Origin: Stappia indica
GTDB taxonomy: Bacteria > Pseudomonadota > Alphaproteobacteria > Rhizobiales > Stappiaceae
NCBI RefSeq assembly: GCF_001696535.1
Contig: NZ_MBQE01000006.1
Coordinates: 1-64,000 of the forward strand
Length of the DNA stretch: 64,000 bases
Direction of reading: 5' to 3'
Shown here: positions 58,473 through 64,000 of the stretch, piece after piece
How the letters are laid out: each line of letters opens with the position of its first letter
Position numbering within the stretch: the first letter of the stretch is position 1
Notes under the pieces: model-generated
What the model saw: only the letters and a program-made list of their open reading frames with translations
What the model was told of the DNA's origin: nothing
Database searches by the model: none
Position numbers and translations under genes: made by a program

Positions 58473-59186
58473 ATGCTTTCCCCCGAAGATCGAAGCAAAG
58501 ACCTTGCCGCCCGCCGCGCGGTGATCGACGCCTGCCTGGCGATGAACGCCTCCGGCCTCAACCAGGGCACCTCCGGCAATATCAGCCTGCGCCATGGCGA
58601 CGGGTTCCTGATCACCCCCTCCGGCATTCCCTACGAGGCGATGCAGCCCGAGCAGGTGGTGCAGGTCCACATGGACGAGAGCTATTCCGGCGACTGGCTG
58701 CCCTCCTCCGAATGGCGGATGCATTTCGACATCTACGCCACCCGGCCCGAGGCCGGCGCCGTGGTGCACACCCATTCCGTCCATGCCACGGCGCTGTCGT
58801 GCCTGCGCCGCGAGATCCCGCCCTTCCACTACATGATCGCCGTCGCGGGCGGCCGCACCCTGCGCACCGCCGATTACGCCACCTTCGGCACGCGCGCCCT
58901 GTCGCGCGCCATGCTGGCGGCGCTGGAGGGGCGCAGCGCCTGTCTTCTCGCCAATCACGGGATGATCTGCTTCGGCCCCGGCCTTGCCAAGGCGCTGTGG
59001 CTGGCCGGCGAGATCGAGACCCTGTGCCGGCAATACGCGCTCGCGCTGCAGGCCGGCGACCCGGTCATCCTCACCGATACGGAGATGGACGAGGTCATCG
59101 CCCGCTTCGCCAGCTACGGCCGCCAGACGGGCGAGCTGGCCGAAGGCGAGGTGCCCGCCGTCGAGGCCCCGCGCCGCCGGGTCTGA
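58473..59186 (+). CDS. Class II aldolase/adducin family protein (FucA-like)
   Basis: The 237-residue protein has the class II aldolase zinc motif HTHSVHATALS near 92-102, an early NQGTSGNISLR motif and a later ANHGMICFG motif. This set fits L-fuculose-1-phosphate aldolase or L-ribulose-5-phosphate epimerase relatives. The real substrate is unknown, with no sugar genes adjacent. GAGGAGG lies 5 bases before the ATG, which fixes the start. It ends two bases before a convergent gene. Confidence 0.9.
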   Translation: MLSPEDRSKDLAARRAVIDACLAMNASGLNQGTSGNISLRHGDGFLITPSGIPYEAMQPEQVVQVHMDESYSGDWLPSSEWRMHFDIYATRPEAGAVVHTHSVHATALSCLRREIPPFHYMIAVAGGRTLRTADYATFGTRALSRAMLAALEGRSACLLANHGMICFGPGLAKALWLAGEIETLCRQYALALQAGDPVILTDTEMDEVIARFASYGRQTGELAEGEVPAVEAPRRRV

Positions 59187-59188
59187 TC

Positions 59189-59737
59189 CTACTGCGGTGC
59201 CGGCTGTCGCCCCTGCGGAGGCCCGTTCTGCGGCCCGTTCTGCGGACGATGATAGCCCGGCCCCACCGTCAGCGGCCCCTTGGGCGAGACGTCCTCGTCC
59301 AGCTCGCTGGTGATGGTCGTGTGCTGCACTTCCATCGGCTCGCGCCCGCCATAGTCGTAGAGCAGCAGATCCACCGCATAGGGCCTGCCCTTAACGATGC
59401 CGGTGAGCGGCGGCGTTTCCAGCCCGTAGCGCTGCTCGCCGTGGCGCAGCCGCGTCTCCACCTCCACCGGCGGACCGCCCGACGGGTTCTCGAACCGCGC
59501 CACCAGCCGCGATTGCGACGGCGTCGGCTTCTGCACGATCGCCGTGATGCCGGCGCGGATCTCGCCGAGCCGGTAGTAGAACAGGAAGCCGCCGCCGGCG
59601 ATCCGCACATGGGTCAGCGCCGCCTGCCGCCGCTGGTTGTCGACGACCAGCGCCAGCGCGATGCCCGCCAGCACTACCGCCGTCACCACCGCCGTGATGC
59701 GGAACCAGCGCGTCTTCTCGAACTCAAGCACCGCCAT
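59189..59737 (-). CDS. Membrane-anchored protein of unknown function
   Basis: The 182-residue protein has a short cytoplasmic start, one membrane helix (about 12-34: ITAVVTAVVLAGIALALVV) and a periplasmic beta-rich domain. It ends in a repetitive Pro/Gln/Gly tail (PQNGPQNGPPQG). I do not recognise a family. It is convergent with the aldolase and divergent from the CYTH-CHAD gene. Codon use is typical of the window. Confidence 0.7.
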   Translation of the reverse strand: MAVLEFEKTRWFRITAVVTAVVLAGIALALVVDNQRRQAALTHVRIAGGGFLFYYRLGEIRAGITAIVQKPTPSQSRLVARFENPSGGPPVEVETRLRHGEQRYGLETPPLTGIVKGRPYAVDLLLYDYGGREPMEVQHTTITSELDEDVSPKGPLTVGPGYHRPQNGPQNGPPQGRQPAPQ

Positions 59738-59938
59738 CGCCGTCTCCTTTCGGGCCAGCCGGTCCTGCCCCCAACCAGACACCAGAACCCGTCGCTCCTC
59801 AAGCTTGCAAGAAGGACTGAGCCGGCAAACAAAGACGCACTGAGCGCGCTTTTGTGGACAGGCACCGGGAAACAAGCTAGTGGCATCGGGAAGGTTGCCG
59901 CACACTGGCGACCGCAAGGACACGGCACGGACGAGGCA

Positions 59939-61543
59939 ATGGGCGCGAAACGGGAAGTCGAGCTGAAGCTGGAACTGGCCAGGGGCGGCCAGCAGAAGCT
60001 GAAAGGAGCGCCGGCGCCGGAGGGCTTTGCCGCCGAGCGCGCCGCGACGCGCGCCCTGCGCTCGATCTATTTCGACACGCCGGACCGGGCCCTGCGCAAG
60101 GCGAAATGGTCGCTGCGGGTCCGCCGGGTCGGGCGCAAATGGGTACAAACGGTCAAGGCCGGCACCGGCGTCACCGGCGGCATGTCGCGCCCGCGCGAGG
60201 CGGAAGTGGAGGTCGCCGGCCCCGCGCCCGATCTCACCCTGATCCTCGAACCATTGATGCGCGAAGGCCTGTGGCAGCTGATCGACGGCCAGCCCCTGGC
60301 GCCGGTCTTCGAGACCGCCATGCGCCGCACGATCCGCATGTTCACCCGCGAAAGCGACGGCAGCACCATCGAGATGGCGCTGGATGCCGGCGAGATCGTT
60401 GCCGGCGAACGGCAGCAACCCCTGTTCGAGGCCGAGCTCGAGCTGAAGTCCGGCGACCCCGCCGCGCTGTTCGAGCTGGCCGGCCGCCTTCCCGCGCTGG
60501 CCTGCGCCCGCTTCTCGCGCCTCAGCAAGGCCGGCCGCGGCTACCTGCTCGCCGCGGGCGAACGGGCCGACACCGGCCCGGTCAATGCCACCGAGGCCAG
60601 CCTTACGGCCGACACGGCCATCGCCCCGGCCTTCCGTGCCATTCTTCTCTCCTGCATGGACCAGATCGCCGGCAACCGCGGCACGGTGCTCGACAGCGAC
60701 GATCCCGAAGGCCCGCACCAGCTGCGCGTCGGCCTGCGCCGGCTGCGCAGCGCGCTGAAGGTGCATCACCGCCTGCTGGATCCCGAGATCCGCAAGGAGC
60801 TGGATGCCGCCGCCCGGGACCTGGCGCTGGCCGTCGGCGAGCTGCGCGACCTCGACGTTCTGGTGGAGGAGATCGTCGAGCCGGCGATGGCGGTCGCCCG
60901 CCTCGGGCCGGACGCGGGTCTGCTCGACGATACCGGGCTCGTCCGCCGGGTCGAGGCCGCACGCCTTGCCGCCCGCAAGTCCCTGCGCGACCAGCTCTCC
61001 GGTCCCGCCGTCAACGAGCTGCTGTTCCGCCTCGGCGCGCTGGCGCATGGCACCGGCTGGCGCGAGGACGGCGAGCAGCCGGCAGCGACGACCACCGTCG
61101 GCACCTTTGCGGTGGACGCGTTGGAAAAGCGCTGGAAATCGGCGGCCCGGCTGGCCGCGCGCATGGACGAACTGACGCTGGAAGAACGCCACGACCTGCG
61201 CAAGGAACTGAAGAAGCTGCGCTATGCAGTGGAGTTCTTCCGCTCCGCCTTCCCGGCGCGCAAGGTCAAGCCGTTCCTCGCCCGTCTCAAGACGCTGCAG
61301 GACGTCTTCGGCTATCTCAACGATGTGGTGATGGCGGGCAAGCTCGCCGGCATGGTCGCTGCCGTCGACGCCAAGCCGCCAGTGGGGCCACAAGTGGGGC
61401 CAAAGGTGGGGCCGCGGGTGGAAACCGCCCTTGCAGCCGGCTTCGTGCTCGGCTGGCACGAGGCGCGCGCCGCCCACGCCTTCGAGAACGCCCGCACCCT
61501 GTGGGACGAGACGAAACGCGCCCGCCGCTTCTGGCGCGACTGA
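59939..61543 (+). CDS. CYTH and CHAD domain-containing protein
   Basis: The 534-residue protein has an N-terminal CYTH domain (about 1-205) with the ExExK motif (Glu6, Glu8, Lys10) that binds triphosphate, and a C-terminal CHAD domain (about 225-525), a His-rich helical module (HQLRVGLRRLRSALKVHH, RHDLRKELKKLRYAVEFF). CHAD proteins bind polyphosphate granules; CYTH domains hydrolyse triphosphate. It likely acts in polyphosphate or triphosphate handling. A short run of Val-Gly-Pro repeats breaks the CHAD domain near residues 482-492. Divergent from the membrane-anchored protein. Confidence 0.92.
   Translation: MGAKREVELKLELARGGQQKLKGAPAPEGFAAERAATRALRSIYFDTPDRALRKAKWSLRVRRVGRKWVQTVKAGTGVTGGMSRPREAEVEVAGPAPDLTLILEPLMREGLWQLIDGQPLAPVFETAMRRTIRMFTRESDGSTIEMALDAGEIVAGERQQPLFEAELELKSGDPAALFELAGRLPALACARFSRLSKAGRGYLLAAGERADTGPVNATEASLTADTAIAPAFRAILLSCMDQIAGNRGTVLDSDDPEGPHQLRVGLRRLRSALKVHHRLLDPEIRKELDAAARDLALAVGELRDLDVLVEEIVEPAMAVARLGPDAGLLDDTGLVRRVEAARLAARKSLRDQLSGPAVNELLFRLGALAHGTGWREDGEQPAATTTVGTFAVDALEKRWKSAARLAARMDELTLEERHDLRKELKKLRYAVEFFRSAFPARKVKPFLARLKTLQDVFGYLNDVVMAGKLAGMVAAVDAKPPVGPQVGPKVGPRVETALAAGFVLGWHEARAAHAFENARTLWDETKRARRFWRD
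61382..61417. repeat. 12-bp tandem repeats inside the CHAD gene
   Basis: Three copies of GTGGGGCC plus four variable bases run from 61382 to 61417, followed by a partial fourth. They encode VGPQVGPKVGPR in frame. Confidence 0.9.
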
Positions 61544-61565
61544 CCCTGCCCGGACGGGTTTCCCG

Positions 61566-61590
61566 CGGCATCCCGCGCCGCGGGATGCCG
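61566..61590. terminator. Terminator-like hairpin between the CYTH-CHAD and AsmA genes
   Basis: A 10-bp stem (CGGCATCCCG with CGGGATGCCG) around CGCCG between convergent genes. There is no clear T-run on either side. Confidence 0.4.
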
Positions 61591-61594
61591 TAAG

Positions 61595-64000
61595 TTACTG
61601 GATCGGCGCGCCCTGCTGCGGCGTTTCGCCATCCTGCGGGGCCTCGTCCAGCGGCAGCTGCTCTTCCTGCTGCTGGTCCTGCTGGGGCGCGGCCTCCGGC
61701 TGCTGCTGGCGGCGGCCGATGCCGAACGAGCCGAGGAAGCCGGACGGCAGGCCGAAGCCCTGCTCCACCGCTTCCAGCACTTCCTTGTCGTCGACCTCGC
61801 CGTCCAGCACCTTCTGCACGTCGATATTGGTGTTGCCGCCGGTCGCCCGGTTGATCGCCTCGTTGGCGATGCCGGTCAGCCCCTCTTGCGGGTTGCGCGC
61901 CTGCTGCAGCGACTTGAACAGCCCGCCGCCGAGATTTTCCAGCTGCTGCAGCGCCGCCTTCGGGTTCTCCAGGATGCCCTTGATGTCCGGATAGATCTGC
62001 GGCCGGTCCCAGGGCCCGCGCACGATCACCGGCACGCCGAGCCCTTCCAGCTCGCGCGCCTCGCCCTTGGCCAGCGGCACCGGCGCGCTGCCTTCCAGGC
62101 TCGCCACCACCCGCGGCTCCAGCCGCCAGTCGAGCATCCGCTCCGGCATGTCGACCCGGCCGGTGCCGCTCATGCGCACCAGGGGGCCGATCAGCGCCAG
62201 ATCCTCCGTCGCGGCGATGCCGCGCGTGATGGTGAAGCTTGCGCCCAGCGCCGAGAAATCCGTCTTCTGCTCCGCGTTCTGCGCCCAGCCCAGCAGCGTG
62301 TCGACCGTCAGCCCGCGTACCATGCGCGGGATGTTGATGCCGCGGATCGCACCGTCGGCGAAGTCGAAGCGGGCCGTGCCGTCGAGCCCGGAGATCAGCT
62401 CGTACTGGCTGACGCCATGCGCCTTGACGTCGAGCGCCGTCGTCACCCGGCCCTCGATCCAGTCGAAGCCGGCCACCGCCGCCAGGAACGGCCGCGCGCT
62501 GAGGTCGGTGAGCGAGAAGCGGCCGGCCAGTTCCGGCACCTGCTGCGACCCGTCGAGCACCAGGAGGCCGTTGCCCTGCCCGCCATAGAGCGACATCTCG
62601 GCCAGCTCCGCCGACAGCCGCCCGCCTTCCAGCGTCAGCTCCAGCCGGCTCGGCCCGATCTCCAGCTTGTCGCGGACGATCTGCTTCGCCGACAGCGATA
62701 GCTGCGCGTCGACCGCCTTGAGGCCGGAGAGATCGATCGGCACCCGGCTCCACGAGCCGCGCTCCGCGCCCGGCACCCGGGCTTCGCTGCGCCCGTCGCT
62801 CGCCCGGTCCGTTTCCACCGCGTAAGGGTCGAGCCCCAGCCGGTCCAGCTCCAGCCGCGCCGTCACCTTCGGCCTTGCGCCGAGGCGCAATTCGCCTTCG
62901 CCGCGCCCGGTCGTGTCGTCGAGGCGGATCTCCGCCCCGGTGAAACGCACCGCATCCTCGCCCGCCGCCAGCCGGCCGGAGAAGGAGAAGGGCCCGAGCC
63001 CGCCGCCATCGGCCAGCGGCACGCCGAGCCAGCCCGCCAGCGCGCGCAGGTTCTGCGTTTCCAGCACCACGGCGCCGTCGACTGCACCGGCCGGCGACAC
63101 GCTGCCGTCGTAACCGACTTCGACCCGCGAGCCGGCAAGCCTCAGCTTCAAGGGTGTCGGCATGCCGGCCATCGCCAGCGCCGGCGTCGCCGAACCTTCG
63201 ATGCGGAAGGCATCGCCGCGCCATTTCAGGCCGCCGCTTACCGAGACCGGGGCGTCCAGCCCGGCGAAGTCGATGGCGACCGCCAGATCCTCGATCCGCC
63301 GCGCCGACGCGTCGTCGCCGATCGGCGAAGGCACCGGCAGGCCGGAAATGCCGCCGCCGGCCAGCGACAGCCGGCCTTGCGCGTCCATCGTTCCCATCAG
63401 GCTCGCCGCATCCGCGCCGCGCGCCGAAAAGCGCAGCGAGCCGCCCAGCGTTCCCTGCGCCTCCTCGCTGCGTCCGGCCAGCGCCAGCAGCGTTTCCAGC
63501 CGCGCATCGGCCAGCTCCAGCTGGCCCGTCACTTCCGGCTCGCCGGTCAGGACCACATTGGCGGTGGAGCGCAGGCTCGCCCCGGCGAGCTGCGCCTCGA
63601 GGCCGCGGACCTCCACGGCGCTCTGGCTTGCGGTCACGTCGCCGGTCATGCGGAAGGGGCCGGGCTCGCGCGGCAGGCTGGTGCCGAAGGCGGCCAGCGT
63701 CGCGCCCAGTTCCTCGCCTTCCACGGCAATGCGCAGGCGGCTCGCATCCTGCGGCGCCACATCGCCGGTGATCTTGGCGCTCGCCCCGGCGCCGCCCAGC
63801 GTCAGGTCGACCGCCGAGCTGCCGCCGCCGGCAAGGCGCATCGGCGCCTCCACCGTGCCGGCGACCGTCACCGCCACGCCGCCGTAGCCGAGCCCGCCCT
63901 CCAGCGACAGGGCGCCGGAGAGCGAGGGCAGGCTCAGCACCAGATTGACATTGTCCGCCTCGTGGCGCGTGCCGTCGCGGCGGTCGGAATAGATCAGCCG
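61595..64000 (-). CDS. AsmA family protein, 5' end beyond the window
   Basis: Only the C-terminal 802 residues are visible and the frame is still open at base 64000. The visible part is beta-rich and repetitive, as in AsmA-like proteins that form long grooves carrying lipids to the outer membrane. It has the conserved C-terminal AsmA block (DGTARFDFADGAIRGIN, WRLEPRVVASLEG, PVIVRGPWDRPQIYPDI) near the end, followed by a Gln/Pro-rich tail. Its N-terminal membrane anchor would lie beyond the right edge. Convergent with the CYTH-CHAD gene. Confidence 0.92.
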   Translation of the reverse strand, partial: RLIYSDRRDGTRHEADNVNLVLSLPSLSGALSLEGGLGYGGVAVTVAGTVEAPMRLAGGGSSAVDLTLGGAGASAKITGDVAPQDASRLRIAVEGEELGATLAAFGTSLPREPGPFRMTGDVTASQSAVEVRGLEAQLAGASLRSTANVVLTGEPEVTGQLELADARLETLLALAGRSEEAQGTLGGSLRFSARGADAASLMGTMDAQGRLSLAGGGISGLPVPSPIGDDASARRIEDLAVAIDFAGLDAPVSVSGGLKWRGDAFRIEGSATPALAMAGMPTPLKLRLAGSRVEVGYDGSVSPAGAVDGAVVLETQNLRALAGWLGVPLADGGGLGPFSFSGRLAAGEDAVRFTGAEIRLDDTTGRGEGELRLGARPKVTARLELDRLGLDPYAVETDRASDGRSEARVPGAERGSWSRVPIDLSGLKAVDAQLSLSAKQIVRDKLEIGPSRLELTLEGGRLSAELAEMSLYGGQGNGLLVLDGSQQVPELAGRFSLTDLSARPFLAAVAGFDWIEGRVTTALDVKAHGVSQYELISGLDGTARFDFADGAIRGINIPRMVRGLTVDTLLGWAQNAEQKTDFSALGASFTITRGIAATEDLALIGPLVRMSGTGRVDMPERMLDWRLEPRVVASLEGSAPVPLAKGEARELEGLGVPVIVRGPWDRPQIYPDIKGILENPKAALQQLENLGGGLFKSLQQARNPQEGLTGIANEAINRATGGNTNIDVQKVLDGEVDDKEVLEAVEQGFGLPSGFLGSFGIGRRQQQPEAAPQQDQQQEEQLPLDEAPQDGETPQQGAPIQ

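Overview
This window looks like ordinary chromosome of a high-GC alphaproteobacterium, most likely Hyphomicrobiales (Rhizobiales) and perhaps Stappiaceae or a neighbouring family. The reasons are a DUF4167 protein beside prmC/prfA, the lysC-ptsP-prfA-prmC block with divergent ubiG, a secA/parvulin/argJ neighbourhood, small alphaproteobacterial families (DUF2794, DUF1178, DUF1428) and a probable methylsuccinyl-CoA dehydrogenase. The family-level placement is inference, because no rRNA is present. Genes are densely packed in short operons, with many 4-bp ATGA or GTGA overlaps and GC-rich intrinsic terminators between convergent units. I see no IS element, prophage, CRISPR array or rRNA. There is one tRNA, tRNA-Leu(CAA).

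Layout. 0-6.5 kb: a LytM/M23 peptidase, clpB and DUF4167. 6.9-12.5 kb: a minus-strand run lysC > ptsP > prfA > prmC. 12.7-14.2 kb: ubiG and an alpha/beta hydrolase. 14.2-16.2 kb: a stress-type cluster of two VOC proteins and DUF1428, divergent from a MarR regulator. 16.2-20 kb: comF > grxC > nitrilase > DUF1178, a divergent methyltransferase and an orphan Flp pilin. 20.2-24 kb: argJ > GNAT > mutT, then a small membrane protein divergent from a TetR gene. 24-30 kb: a parvulin isomerase divergent from secA, a class III cyclase and an L,D-transpeptidase. 30-35.4 kb: a KDG-type kinase, a hydrolase, ppa, thpR, an aldo/keto reductase and a GDSL esterase. 35.5-42.1 kb: a YbbA/YbbP-type ABC exporter, a BI-1 protein and a subtilisin autotransporter. 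42.3-45.1 kb: DUF2794, a GNAT gene and a TetR/quinone-reductase pair. 45.3-48.1 kb: a TRAP transporter. 48.3-49 kb: an MqsR/MqsA toxin-antitoxin pair. 49-56.3 kb: the acyl-CoA dehydrogenase, YihY, an EamA exporter, a chemoreceptor and a ferredoxin reductase-like flavoprotein. 56.3-58.2 kb: a YqaA > dsbB > small membrane protein > zincin operon. 58.3-64 kb: tRNA-Leu, a class II aldolase, a membrane-anchored unknown, a CYTH-CHAD protein and the 3' part of an AsmA-family gene that runs off the right edge.

How the genes fit together. Most are housekeeping: translation termination (prfA/prmC), protein export (secA, parvulin), disaggregation (clpB), amino acid synthesis (lysC, argJ), ubiquinone (ubiG), redox (grxC, dsbB) and the cell envelope (M23, L,D-transpeptidase, AsmA). 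Three regulator/target pairs (MarR-VOC, TetR-membrane protein, TetR-quinone reductase) carry clear palindromic operators in their shared promoter regions.

I did not find a clearly new multi-gene system. The best leads are a stack of duplicated terminators after the autotransporter, an MqsA antitoxin without its zinc cysteines, a short upstream reading frame abutting the secA ribosome-binding site, a MarR promoter that seems to give a leaderless mRNA, and a possible small RNA at about 43.1 kb.
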